In this document: positions 8,084 through 16,882 of the stretch, one piece after another
Position numbering within the stretch: position 1 is the stretch's first letter
Layout: each line of letters opens with the position of its first letter
Assembly (NCBI GenBank): GCA_028285625.1
Contig: JANQOX010000003.1
Span: 91,737 to 155,736, forward strand
Direction: 5' to 3'
DNA from: Myxococcota bacterium
Lineage (GTDB): Bacteria; Myxococcota_A; UBA9160; UBA6930
DNA length: 64,000 bases
Translations under genes and position numbers: made by a program
The notes under the pieces: generated by a model
Told to the model about the DNA's origin: nothing
What the model saw: only the letters and a program-made list of their open reading frames with translations
The model's database searches: none

Positions 8084-9814
8084 GTGCGTACCGAGGCCGA
8101 GCTGCGGCGTACCCTGCGCCGCATCGATGGGCGGGGCTACAAGGCCTACCAGGACCTCCGGGGAGGCTACGACCTCGGCCCGCTCGAGCTGCATGTCGAC
8201 CACGTGCAGGGCGACCCCTTTGCAGCGCCTTCGCGCATGCGGCTGCGCGTCGCGTGGGACACGGCCGGCTGGCCCACCGAGTTGCTGGCGAACCGGGTAC
8301 GGCGCACCGCCTTCGAGGACCTGCTGGCTCGCAGGGTCGCCGAACGCGTCTCGGGCGGTCGCCACGCGCGGGGCAGCGGGCGAAGTGGCGTGGTGCGCAT
8401 CGACGCGGGCGGCCAGGAGGTGCTCGAGCGGACCGCCGCGCGCGCCACGCCCGACTACGTCGAGGCGCGCATCGACGTGGGCCTTCCCGCGGCCGGGCGC
8501 CGCGTGCTGGGGGAAGAGGCCGAGTCCCTGCTGCTGGAAGAGCTGCCGCGCGTCGCCGCGCGCGCGTTGGCCGCGGGCCGGCGCGCCGAGCACGAAGCCC
8601 AGGCGTTCGCCGCATGCGTCGAGAACCACGCCGCGATCCAGGCCGCGCTGACCGAGCGGGGGCTGGTGTCCTTCCTGGCCGAGGGCGCGTGCTTGCCCCG
8701 AGCCAGTGGCGCCAGCGAACTCCCGCTTCGCCAGGGCGCCGCGCTGCTCGTGGCGCCGGACGTCCTGCGCGTGCGCATGCAGGTGCCGCACCCGGTCGAG
8801 GATGCCGATGGCGAACCCACCCACGAAGTGAGCGGCCTCGCCATCCCGACCGGCGTGGTGTTGATCGTGGGCGGCGGCTACCACGGCAAGTCGACGCTGT
8901 TGCGAGCGATCGAGCGGGGCATCTACCCGCACGTACCCGGCGACGGGCGCGAACTGGTGGCGACGGTTCCCTCGGCGGTGAAGGTGCGCGCCGAGGACGG
9001 TCGCCGCGTGGTCGGGTGCGACATCCACCCCTTCGTCTCCGAACTCCCGATGGGGCGCAGCACGCGTGCCTTCACCAGTGACGACGCCAGCGGCAGCACC
9101 AGCCAGGCCGCCAACATCGTCGAGGCGCTCGAGGCCGGCGCGACGGCACTGCTGCTCGACGAGGACACGTCGGCCACCAACTTCATGGTGCGGGACGCCC
9201 GCATGCAGGCGCTGGTCGGACGCGAGCGCGAGCCGATCACGCCGTTCATCGACCGGGTGCGCGAGCTCTACGAAGACCTGGGCGTCTCGACCGTACTTGT
9301 CATGGGCGGCTGCGGGGACTACTTCGAGGTGGCGGACCGCGTACTCGAGATGCACGACTTCCTCCCGCGCGACGTGACCGGAGAGGCCCAGGCCATCGCC
9401 ATGGCGAGCCGGACCGGGCGCGCATCGGACGCGCGGGCGCCCATTACGGCCGCGGCCCCCCGCGTGCCGGTCGCCGCCAGCATCGATCCCAGCAAGGGGC
9501 GAGCAAACGTGCGCGTGGACGCCCGCGGCCGCGACACCCTGGGGCTGGGCGAAGAGGTCATCGACCTGCGCGCGGTCGAGCAACTGGTCGATCCGAGCCA
9601 GCTCCGCGCCATCGGCCACCTGCTGGCCCACGCCAGGGAGCACGCCCTGCGACCGGGGACGACGTTGCCCGAGATGTTGGACGAGCTCGAGACCCTGCTC
9701 GACGAGCAGGGTCTCGACGCACTGTCGCGGCGCGCGGACCTGGCGCGCCCGCGTCGCTTCGAGATCGCCGCCGCGCTGGGCCGGCTGCGCACGCTGCAGG
9801 TCGAGGCGCCCTAG
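8084..9814 (+). CDS. ABC-class predicted P-loop ATPase (PF09818-type)
   Basis: A 576-residue soluble ATPase of the 'predicted ATPase of the ABC class' family, whose function is unknown. The N-terminal half (about residues 1-240) is a mixed alpha/beta domain. It is followed by a Walker A loop GGGYHGKST (codons near 8871), an ABC-signature-like DDASGSTSQAANIVEALE, and Walker B LLLDEDTSATNFM. The C-terminal 100 residues form the family's conserved tail (DLRAVEQLVDPSQLRAIGHLL). GTG 8084 is the first start after the previous stop; TACCCT lies six bases before it and there is no Shine-Dalgarno. The gene could therefore have its own leaderless promoter or be co-transcribed with the radical SAM gene. 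Confidence 0.9.
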   Translation: MRTEAELRRTLRRIDGRGYKAYQDLRGGYDLGPLELHVDHVQGDPFAAPSRMRLRVAWDTAGWPTELLANRVRRTAFEDLLARRVAERVSGGRHARGSGRSGVVRIDAGGQEVLERTAARATPDYVEARIDVGLPAAGRRVLGEEAESLLLEELPRVAARALAAGRRAEHEAQAFAACVENHAAIQAALTERGLVSFLAEGACLPRASGASELPLRQGAALLVAPDVLRVRMQVPHPVEDADGEPTHEVSGLAIPTGVVLIVGGGYHGKSTLLRAIERGIYPHVPGDGRELVATVPSAVKVRAEDGRRVVGCDIHPFVSELPMGRSTRAFTSDDASGSTSQAANIVEALEAGATALLLDEDTSATNFMVRDARMQALVGREREPITPFIDRVRELYEDLGVSTVLVMGGCGDYFEVADRVLEMHDFLPRDVTGEAQAIAMASRTGRASDARAPITAAAPRVPVAASIDPSKGRANVRVDARGRDTLGLGEEVIDLRAVEQLVDPSQLRAIGHLLAHAREHALRPGTTLPEMLDELETLLDEQGLDALSRRADLARPRRFEIAAALGRLRTLQVEAP

Positions 9815-10015
9815 AACCCGCAGCCGACGTCGCGCCCGGCCGATGCGGGGCGACGACGCTCTTGCCAGGGATCTGCGCCGCGCATGCGCGACGCCCGCGG
9901 CTGGGTCGCCACCCCCACGGCGCGGGGTTCCCCCCTGTGTGCCTCGTCACGTGCGTGCTCTCACGGAGTTCGCGGGGCGGTTCGCCGCAAGGTAGAGGAC
10001 GAGGGGGAACGGCCC

Positions 10016-11833
10016 ATGAAGTCCCTGATCCTGATCGCGGCCCTGATCGCTGGCGTCATCTCGATGACCACCGCGGTCACGCTTCGCTGCGCAGGGCCAC
10101 ACCCGCTGGGCGTGCAGGCAGCGAGTCCTGCCGGGGCTCCGGTCGCACAGGCCGTGTGGGCCGCTTCGCGTCCCGATGCAGAAGCAGGCCCGGCCACGAA
10201 GTCCACGGGCGAACGCGAGTCCTCGGCCGCGCCCGTCCCGGCGCTCCTCGTCTCCAGCGATGACGTAGCGCCCGGCGCTCTGCCGGTTCGCGAGCCGGGC
10301 GCCACCGCCGTGGGCTGGCTGCGCCTCGACGCCGACCTGGCCAGGTCGCTGCGCGGCGCACGCGAGCCGCGCGCCTTCTCGGTCGACCTGGGCACGGGCG
10401 CGCCCTCGATCCTGCATCTGTCACCGCGCGAAGGCGCCACACCCGAGAGCGTGCCCTTCGACGGCACCGTGGCCGGCGTGCCGGGCGGCACGGTTCGCGG
10501 AGCCGTTCGCGGTGACGCCGTCTACGCCCTGGTCGACCTCGGCAAGGACGGCATGGTCGAGATTCGCTCTGCGGGCTCGGGCCTCCACCGTGTCGTAGCC
10601 ATCGATCCGACGCAGCTTCCCGAAGAAGCGAAGCCGCGCGTGGCCAGTGCCCCGCCCGTCGCGGCGAGCCCGGACGGCGGCCCCTCCGCCCCGCCCGCCG
10701 CCGCGCCGGGCGCGGCCGGCCCGGTGATCGACCTGATGGTGCTCTACTCGCCGGCGTCCCGGGCGGCCGCGGGCGGCGATGCCGCGATCCGAGCGCGCAT
10801 CGACGCCGCCATCGCGGATGCCAACTCCGCCTACGCCAATACCGGCCTCGCCAAGCGGCTCCGCCTGATCCACGCCGACCCGATCCCCTACGCAGAAGCC
10901 TCGAGCGACGCCTTCGGGACGGCCCTCGACGAGATGACGTTCTCGTTCGGCGGCCTCGCCGGGGTGGCCGACCTTCGCGATCAGCACCACGCCGACCTCG
11001 TCGCGTTGCTGATCGACGACCGCAACTACTGTGGGTTGGGATGGATCGGCAACCCGCTGGTGTCCTGGGGCCATCGCTACGGCTACAGCGTGAGCTACTG
11101 GGCGTGCCTCGGACCGACCTACACGCTGCCCCACGAACTCGGCCACAACGAAGGCCTGGCCCACGACGTGGACAACGCGCGCGTGCTGGGCCTCTTCGAC
11201 GACTCGCACGGGTACCAGGACGACGGCCACTTCCACACGGTGATGGCCTACGACTACCGGTTCGGGTGCGACCTGCCCTGCCCGGAGATCCCGTGGTTCT
11301 CGAGCCCCGACGCCTTCTACCAGGGGCGGCCCACAGGCGTCCGCAACGAAGCCGACGCTGCGCGCACGCTCGACGCCGTGGGAGCGGCCGTCGCCGCCTA
11401 CCGCGACGCGCCTTCGGGGTGCAACGACGGCCGGGACGACGACGGGGACGGCCTGGTCGACTTCGGCGCCGACCCGGGCTGCGCGTCCCCCAACGACACC
11501 AGTGAACGAGATGCGGCGCTGGTCTGTGACGATGGCGTCGACAACGACGGCGACGGCTTGATCGACGGGGACGATCCCGCCTGCATCGACCCGCTCTTCC
11601 CGGTCGAAGTCACGACGTGCGACGACGGGCTCGACAACGACGGCGACGGCCTCTTCGACCACCCGGACGACCCAGGGTGCACGAGCCCGGCCGACGCGAG
11701 CGAACGGGTGCCCGCGTGCGGCCTGCTCGGCATCGAGCTCGCCCTGCTGCTTGGCGCTACCAGGTGGCGGCGGCGCGCTCGCGGTGGAACGACGGCGCCC
11801 CGAACATCGCCCGGTCGAACATCGCCCGCTTGA
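10016..11833 (+). CDS. Secreted metzincin metalloprotease with Ca-binding repeats and C-terminal anchor
   Basis: A 605-residue exported zinc protease. ATG 10016 follows GAGGGGG and begins a signal peptide (MKSLILIAALIAGVISMTTA). A propeptide-like region precedes the catalytic domain, which has the reprolysin-like zinc motif HELGHNEGLAHD (H373, E374, H377, H383). After it come three repeats of the type CDDGxDNDGDGLxDxxDPGC (from about residue 469), probable calcium loops. The tail has VPACGLLGIELALLLGATRWRRRAR: a Cys, a hydrophobic helix and an Arg cluster, the layout of a C-terminal sorting or anchoring signal. The reading frame continues about 15 residues past the Arg cluster and overlaps the opposite-strand acyl-CoA dehydrogenase by 77 bases, which is unusual for such tails. 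The 201 bases before the gene show nothing recognisable. Confidence 0.88.
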   Translation: MKSLILIAALIAGVISMTTAVTLRCAGPHPLGVQAASPAGAPVAQAVWAASRPDAEAGPATKSTGERESSAAPVPALLVSSDDVAPGALPVREPGATAVGWLRLDADLARSLRGAREPRAFSVDLGTGAPSILHLSPREGATPESVPFDGTVAGVPGGTVRGAVRGDAVYALVDLGKDGMVEIRSAGSGLHRVVAIDPTQLPEEAKPRVASAPPVAASPDGGPSAPPAAAPGAAGPVIDLMVLYSPASRAAAGGDAAIRARIDAAIADANSAYANTGLAKRLRLIHADPIPYAEASSDAFGTALDEMTFSFGGLAGVADLRDQHHADLVALLIDDRNYCGLGWIGNPLVSWGHRYGYSVSYWACLGPTYTLPHELGHNEGLAHDVDNARVLGLFDDSHGYQDDGHFHTVMAYDYRFGCDLPCPEIPWFSSPDAFYQGRPTGVRNEADAARTLDAVGAAVAAYRDAPSGCNDGRDDDGDGLVDFGADPGCASPNDTSERDAALVCDDGVDNDGDGLIDGDDPACIDPLFPVEVTTCDDGLDNDGDGLFDHPDDPGCTSPADASERVPACGLLGIELALLLGATRWRRRARGGTTAPRTSPGRTSPA

Positions 11834-12821
11834 ACCAGATCTGGACGTCGCACTCCCAGGTGAAGCCGATGCCGCCGTGGGCTTCGACCGCGTCGCGCGC
11901 CACCTGCATGAAGCGGTCGGTGACGTGGGCCTTGGCGACGGCGGCCGCGTGGGAGGCGTCGTCGGGCACGTGATCCTGCGCGTGTGCGGCGTACCACACC
12001 AGCGCGCGCGCCGGCTCGACGCTCACGGCCATGTCCACGAGCTGGTGCTTCAGCGCCTGGAAGTGCCCGATGGTCACGCCGAACTGCTCGCGGGTCTTGG
12101 CATAGTCCACCGACATGGCCACACAGCGCGAGGCGCCCCCGAGGGCGTCGGCTGCCAGGAGCACCAGGGCCGTGTCGCGCAGGCGCTCGGCCTGGTCGGT
12201 CCCGGGCAACGCCTCGCAGGGCGTGGCCTCGAACCGGACGTCGCCCAGGCGGCGCGTGCGGTCGACGCCCGGATAGGGCTCGATCGCGAGCCCGCTGGCA
12301 CCGCGCTCCACCAGCGCGAAGCCGCCGCCCGCGGTCCCCACCACCAGCAGGTCGGCCTGCCCGGCGTACGGGACGAATCGTTTGGCACCCGTCAGCGTGT
12401 CGCCGCCGAGCGTCCAGGCCTCGGGCTGCCAGGCCCCTTCGCCCTCGGCCAGCGCGATGCTCGCGAGCACGTCCCCCGTGGCGAGCTTCGGCAACCACTT
12501 CTGCTTCTGCGCATCGCTGCCCGCCCAGGCGATGGCGAGACCCGCCAACGCGTGACCCAGAAAAGGACCCGGTGCCGCGCCCTCGCCCAGCGTCTCGGCC
12601 GCCAGGGCGAGGTCGAGGATCTCGAGACCCGCGCCGCCGTAGGCATCGGGGATGGCGAGGCCGGCCAGGCCCATCTCGACCATGCCCTTCCAGAGCGTCT
12701 CGTCGAAGCCCGTGTCGCTCTCGAAGATCTCGCGTACGCGGACCGGGGGGCACTCGCCCTCCACCAGGCCCTTGATCGTCTGCTGGAGCAGGTCCTGCTC
12801 CTCGGAGAGTCCGAAGTCCAC
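11757..12821 (-). CDS. Acyl-CoA dehydrogenase, small/partner subunit type
   Basis: A FAD-dependent acyl-CoA dehydrogenase of 354 residues (MDFGLSEEQDLL...), shorter than classic homotetrameric enzymes. It keeps the N-terminal helical domain (GMVEMGLAGLAIPDAYGGAGL), a short beta domain and the C-terminal domain (AKTREQFGVTIGHFQALKH; AHGGIGFTWECDVQIWFKR). The beta domain lacks the usual clear flavin/substrate loop and there is no YEGT-type catalytic glutamate. It starts at GTG 12821, one base after the stop of the larger dehydrogenase gene, so the two are translated together. This matches the alpha2beta2 arrangement known for FadE-type steroid and bile-acid side-chain dehydrogenases, in which one subunit is catalytically degenerate. 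Confidence 0.88.
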   Translation of the reverse strand: MDFGLSEEQDLLQQTIKGLVEGECPPVRVREIFESDTGFDETLWKGMVEMGLAGLAIPDAYGGAGLEILDLALAAETLGEGAAPGPFLGHALAGLAIAWAGSDAQKQKWLPKLATGDVLASIALAEGEGAWQPEAWTLGGDTLTGAKRFVPYAGQADLLVVGTAGGGFALVERGASGLAIEPYPGVDRTRRLGDVRFEATPCEALPGTDQAERLRDTALVLLAADALGGASRCVAMSVDYAKTREQFGVTIGHFQALKHQLVDMAVSVEPARALVWYAAHAQDHVPDDASHAAAVAKAHVTDRFMQVARDAVEAHGGIGFTWECDVQIWFKRAMFDRAMFGAPSFHRERAAATW

Positions 12822-12822
12822 G

Positions 12823-14034
12823 CTAGCGGTCCTTCCGAACGGCCATGTCGCGCGGCAGCCCGAGGCCGCGCTCGCCGATCACGTTCTTCTGGATGTTGGC
12901 GGTGCCGCCGGCCACGGCGATGCCGAGGGAGTACATGTACTGGGTCAGCCAGCCCTCTGCGCCGCGCGGGCCGAAGCCCATGTTGCGGCCCTTGCCCTGG
13001 GGGTCGAGCAGGCCGTCGTCGCCCAGCAGGTCGAGCGCGAGCTTCGCCACCATGTGACCGATGTTCGTGGAGGAGAGCTTGTTCATCATCGAGATGATGC
13101 CCGGGTTCTCCCCGCGCAGGCCGCTGGTGAGCTGCCGGTAGCCCGAGTACTTGTGGGCCATCACGTAGCCCTCGATCTCGGCCAGGCGTTCGCGGATCTC
13201 CGGGCGCTCGAGCGCCGGCTTTCCGTCGACCTTCGAGTCCCCCGCGAGCCGCAGCAGGCCGCGGAAGGTCGCCTCGGCCGTCGCGGCGTCGCCGATCGAG
13301 TTGCGCTCGTGCTTGAGGGTCGTACGCGATACCTGCCAGCCCTCGCCGCGCTTGCCCACGATCCAGTCCTTGGGCGTGCGCACGTCGGTCAGGAAGACCT
13401 CGTTGAAGTCCGCCCCGCCGGCCATCTGCTTGAGCGGTCGCACGTCGATCCCGGGCTGCTTCATGTCGATCAGCAGGTAGGAGATGCCGGCGTGCTTGTC
13501 GGCCTCGGGCTCGGTCCGCACCAGACAGAACATGTAGTCGGCGTGCTGGGCGCCACTGGTCCAGATCTTCTGGCCGTTGATCACCCACTCGTCGCCGTCG
13601 AGTTCGCCGCGCGTCTTGAGCGATGCGAGGTCGCTGCCGGAGCCCGGCTCGCTGTAGCCCTGGCACCAGATCGTCTGGCCCAGCGTCGTGGACTCGACCC
13701 ACTTCTCCTTCTGCCACGGCTCGCCGCGCTCGAGGAGGGTGGGCACCAGCATCATGGTGCCGATGCCGCGGGCCTCGCCGGGTGCCTTGGCCCGGCCGAG
13801 CTCTTCCCGGATGATCGACGCCTTGAGCGAATCCGCCGGCTGCTCCGAGCCGCCGTACGCCTTCGGAATCGCGCGCGCCATGTAGCCGGCAGCGATCGCG
13901 CGACGCCGGAACGCCACGGCCTGCTCCTCGAAGCCGAGCTTCGCCTCGTCCCCCGAAAGGGGCCAGTTGGCATCGAGGAACGTGCGAACTTCGCCGCGGA
14001 ACTCCTCGTACTCCGCGCCATAACGGAGATCCAT
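12823..14034 (-). CDS. Acyl-CoA dehydrogenase, catalytic partner
   Basis: A 403-residue acyl-CoA dehydrogenase (MDLRYGAEYEEF...) that introduces a 2,3-double bond into an acyl-CoA. It retains the flavin/substrate loop WCQGYSEPGSGSDLASLKT and GDEWVINGQKIWTSGAQHADY, and ends ANIQKNVIGERGLGLPRD. The position of the usual YEGT glutamate reads AGGT. A glutamate in TTLKHERNSIG (residue 243, codon 13306-13308) is a candidate base, close to where I recall the base in the heteromeric FadE enzymes. ATG 14034 has GGAGGT at good spacing. It is second in the operon hydrolase-ligase-dehydrogenase pair. The substrate is unknown; a steroid, terpenoid or branched acyl chain is plausible. Confidence 0.92.
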   Translation of the reverse strand: MDLRYGAEYEEFRGEVRTFLDANWPLSGDEAKLGFEEQAVAFRRRAIAAGYMARAIPKAYGGSEQPADSLKASIIREELGRAKAPGEARGIGTMMLVPTLLERGEPWQKEKWVESTTLGQTIWCQGYSEPGSGSDLASLKTRGELDGDEWVINGQKIWTSGAQHADYMFCLVRTEPEADKHAGISYLLIDMKQPGIDVRPLKQMAGGADFNEVFLTDVRTPKDWIVGKRGEGWQVSRTTLKHERNSIGDAATAEATFRGLLRLAGDSKVDGKPALERPEIRERLAEIEGYVMAHKYSGYRQLTSGLRGENPGIISMMNKLSSTNIGHMVAKLALDLLGDDGLLDPQGKGRNMGFGPRGAEGWLTQYMYSLGIAVAGGTANIQKNVIGERGLGLPRDMAVRKDR

Positions 14035-14142
14035 CTCTCGACCTCCGACCCACCGCCGACGGCCGAGCGTAGCAGGAAGGCCCGCACAGACCATCGGCGG
14101 TTCGCGGCGCCCACTGCGGGGCAACCCCCGAGCCGTCGGGGA

Positions 14143-15708
14143 TCAGATCTTGCGGTCGGTCCAGTAGCGATCGCGCACCTTGCGGCGCTGGATCTTGCCA
14201 CTGTCGAGCCTCGGCAGATCCTGGTCGAAGTCGATGCTACGCGGGCACTTGAAGTGCGCGAGGCGCTCACGGCAGTGGGCCAGCAGCGCTTCGGCCAGGA
14301 CCTCTCCCGCCTCCTGCCCCGGTGCGAGCTGCACCACGGCCTTCACCTCTTCTCCCCACTCCTCGTTGGGCACGCCCACGGTGCACGCGTCTGACACGGC
14401 GTCGTGCATGAGCAGCGCGGCGTCGACCTCGGCCGGGTAGACGTTCACGCCGCCGGAGATGATCACCTCGGCGCTCCGACCCGAGAGGAACAAGAAGCCG
14501 TCCTCGTCGAAGTAGCCCATGTCGCCCATGGTGAAGTAGTCGCCCTGGTAGGCGGACCGGGTCTTGTCCGGGGCCTTGAAGTACTCGAAGCGGCCCACCT
14601 CGGGCGCCTTGAAGTAGACCGTGCCCACGGTTCCTTGTGCGACTTGCTTGGCGTCGTCGTCGAGCACGCGAACGTCCTGCTCGGGGTGCTTCTGGCCCAC
14701 GCTGCCGGGCTTGCGGAGCCACGCGTGCGAATCGATGAAGAACGAGCCGCCTTCGGTCGCGGCGTAGTACTCGTAGAGCACCGGCCCGAGCCAGTCGATC
14801 ATCGACTGCTTCACGTGGACCGGACACGGGGCTGCGCCGTGCAACACCCAACGCACCGAGCCGGTGTCGTAGCGCACGCGTACGTCGTCGGGCAGCTGCA
14901 GCAGACGGTGGAACATCGTCGGGACCATGTGCGTGTGGGTCACGCGATGGGCGTCCATCAAACGCAGCGTCTCTTCCGGACTCCACCGATCCATCAGCAC
15001 CACACCCACGCCGGCGGCGAGGGGAAGCTGCAGGTTGAGCGCGAGCGGGGCCGCGTGGTAGAGCGGGCCGGTGCAGAGCGCCACGTCGCGGTCCGGCTGG
15101 AACGCCGCGCTCTTGATCAGCGGCGCCGTGAGCGCGGAACGCGGCGGCGTCTTCTTGCGGTAGACGCCCTTCGGGCGGCCGGTCGTGCCCGACGTGTAGA
15201 GCATCGACCCTCCGAGCTGCGGGTCTTCGAGGTCGTGCCCCGGCTCGGCGGACAAGAAGGCGTCGTAGTCCTCGAAGCCGGGTAGCTCGCCCCCCACCGC
15301 CAGCCGGGTGCGAGCAGCCGGCGCGCGCTGCGCAGCCTCTTCGGCGGCCTCGGCGAAGCGCGCATCGGCGATGAACACGCGCGCTTCGCAGTCGTCGACG
15401 ATGTAGCCGACCTCCTCACCGGTCAGGTGCCAGTTGATCGGCGTGATGCGCAGGCCCGCGCGCTGGCACGCGCCCAGCACCTCCACGAACTCCGGGCGGT
15501 TCGAGCACAGGAGCGCCACGGCGTCCCCCCGCTCGAGCCCGGCGCCGCGCAGTGCCCGGGCCAGCTGGTTGCAGCGCGCGTTCAGCGCGTCGAAGCTGCG
15601 GTCTCCGCTGGGCGAAGCCAGGGCGAGCCGGTCGGGTGCCTCCCGCGCGTAGACGGCCAGGGTCATGCCCCGGGCCGTCGCCTCGGCCAGATCCAGCGTG
15701 GTGCGCAT
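14143..15708 (-). CDS. AMP-dependent acyl-CoA ligase (FadD-like)
   Basis: A 521-residue adenylate-forming ligase that activates a carboxylic acid to its CoA thioester via an acyl-AMP. It has the ATP-binding P-loop LYTSGTTGRPKGV, the A5-type YYAATEGG, the hinge block GDMGYFDEDGFLFLSGR, SAEVIISGGVNVYPAEVDAAL and the C-terminal catalytic lysine in LPRLDSGKIQRRKV. ATG 15708 follows GAGGGAG. It lies between the alpha/beta hydrolase upstream and the paired dehydrogenases downstream, all on the minus strand, so it probably supplies their acyl-CoA substrate. The acid activated cannot be named from sequence. Confidence 0.92.
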   Translation of the reverse strand: MRTTLDLAEATARGMTLAVYAREAPDRLALASPSGDRSFDALNARCNQLARALRGAGLERGDAVALLCSNRPEFVEVLGACQRAGLRITPINWHLTGEEVGYIVDDCEARVFIADARFAEAAEEAAQRAPAARTRLAVGGELPGFEDYDAFLSAEPGHDLEDPQLGGSMLYTSGTTGRPKGVYRKKTPPRSALTAPLIKSAAFQPDRDVALCTGPLYHAAPLALNLQLPLAAGVGVVLMDRWSPEETLRLMDAHRVTHTHMVPTMFHRLLQLPDDVRVRYDTGSVRWVLHGAAPCPVHVKQSMIDWLGPVLYEYYAATEGGSFFIDSHAWLRKPGSVGQKHPEQDVRVLDDDAKQVAQGTVGTVYFKAPEVGRFEYFKAPDKTRSAYQGDYFTMGDMGYFDEDGFLFLSGRSAEVIISGGVNVYPAEVDAALLMHDAVSDACTVGVPNEEWGEEVKAVVQLAPGQEAGEVLAEALLAHCRERLAHFKCPRSIDFDQDLPRLDSGKIQRRKVRDRYWTDRKI

Positions 15709-15803
15709 ACGGGCTCCCTCGTTCCACGAACTCGGGGCCAGGCCCAGGCGCGGACCCGGCCATGGAAGCCCAGCCGCAATCGGCGCGTCAAGGCGCCGCG
15801 TCG

Positions 15804-16682
15804 CTAGGTGGCACCGCGGGTGGCGCGGCCGATGGCATCGTGGACGGCCGGCCAGACCCCCTCGGGCAGGTCGTGCCCCATGCCGGGCACGACCACGAGG
15901 TCGGCTTGGGGGATGGCCCGCGCCGTGTCCTCGCCGCAGCCCAGCGGAATCAGGGGATCGTCCGCCCCGTGAACCACCACCGCGGGCATGGCGAGCGCGC
16001 CCAGCGCCACGCGCCGCCCGGGCGAAGCGAGGACCGCCGCACTCTGGCGCGCGACACCCTCGGGGTGGAAGGCGCGATCGTAGGCGCGGCCGCCCAGGTC
16101 GCGCAGGGCCGCCTCGGTCTCCGGGTAGCCGGGGCTGCCGAATACGCGGCTGGTGCGCACGAAGTAGTCGAGGTACGCGTCGCGCTCGCGGGGTGCGGCC
16201 TCCATCAATGCGGCCGTCGCTTCGGGGGTGGCCCGCGGCAGATCGGGTTCGCCGGTGGACGACATCACCGACACGAGACTCGCGACGCGCGCGGCGTGCT
16301 CGATCGCCAGGGTCTGCGCGATCATGCCGCCCATCGAGATTCCCATCACGTGGGCACGCGCGAGATCGAGCGCGTCGAGCAGGCCCACCACGTCGCGTGC
16401 CATGTCGGAGACCGTGTAGGGCACGGCGGGCGTCTCGCCGCGCAACCGGGCCCCCAGCACCTCCCCGAGATCGGGCGGGGCCGCGTGGTCGAACCAGGTC
16501 GATCGCCCGACGTCACGGTTGTCGAAGCAGATCACCCGGTACCCACGCGCCACCAGACCCTCGAGAAAGCCCCGGTGCCAGTGGATGAGCTGGGTCCCGA
16601 GCCCGCGGATCAGCACCAGCGGCTCGCCCGCATCGCCGTGGACTTCGACCTCGAGCTGGATGCCGTTGGCTTCGACCTGCAT
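15804..16682 (-). CDS. Alpha/beta hydrolase (RdmC-like esterase)
   Basis: A 292-residue cytoplasmic alpha/beta-fold hydrolase. Visible are the oxyanion strand LVLIRGLGTQLIHWHRGF, FDNRDVGRST, the nucleophile elbow GISMGG (Ser), an aspartate in VHGADDPLIPL and the catalytic histidine in VPGMGHDLPEG. The layout resembles methylesterase-type hydrolases such as RdmC. ATG 16682 has GAGGAG nine bases upstream; longer upstream frames are low-complexity. It is the first gene of the minus-strand acyl-CoA operon and may release the acid that the next gene's ligase activates. That role is inferred from position only. Confidence 0.88.
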   Translation of the reverse strand: MQVEANGIQLEVEVHGDAGEPLVLIRGLGTQLIHWHRGFLEGLVARGYRVICFDNRDVGRSTWFDHAAPPDLGEVLGARLRGETPAVPYTVSDMARDVVGLLDALDLARAHVMGISMGGMIAQTLAIEHAARVASLVSVMSSTGEPDLPRATPEATAALMEAAPRERDAYLDYFVRTSRVFGSPGYPETEAALRDLGGRAYDRAFHPEGVARQSAAVLASPGRRVALGALAMPAVVVHGADDPLIPLGCGEDTARAIPQADLVVVPGMGHDLPEGVWPAVHDAIGRATRGAT

Positions 16683-16751
16683 GGGCGGGCTCCTCGGATC
16701 GGCGCGGCCCGCAGTGCACGGGGCGCTCCGGCCGTGGTGTAGACTGCGCCG

Positions 16752-16841
16752 CGCCCGCGAGCAACCGGAACGCCCGCGGGTGGGGCGACCGCGGCGTCCG
16801 CGGGTGGGCAACCGCGACGCCCGCGGGCAGGGCGACCGCGG
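16752..16841. repeat. Three to four tandem 23-24 bp GC-rich repeats
   Basis: Units beginning cg(c/t)ccgcggg start at 16771, 16795 and 16818, preceded by a diverged copy at 16752. Each contains the palindrome CCCGCGGG or a close variant. The array lies in the divergent gap between the hydrolase and the amino acid dehydrogenase, downstream of a possible -10 (TAGACT, 16740-16745), so it would lie in the dehydrogenase leader if that promoter is real. Confidence 0.8.
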
Positions 16842-16882
16842 CCCGACTTGCCTGGGAGGGGCGTCGTTCCGATGAGGCAGGC

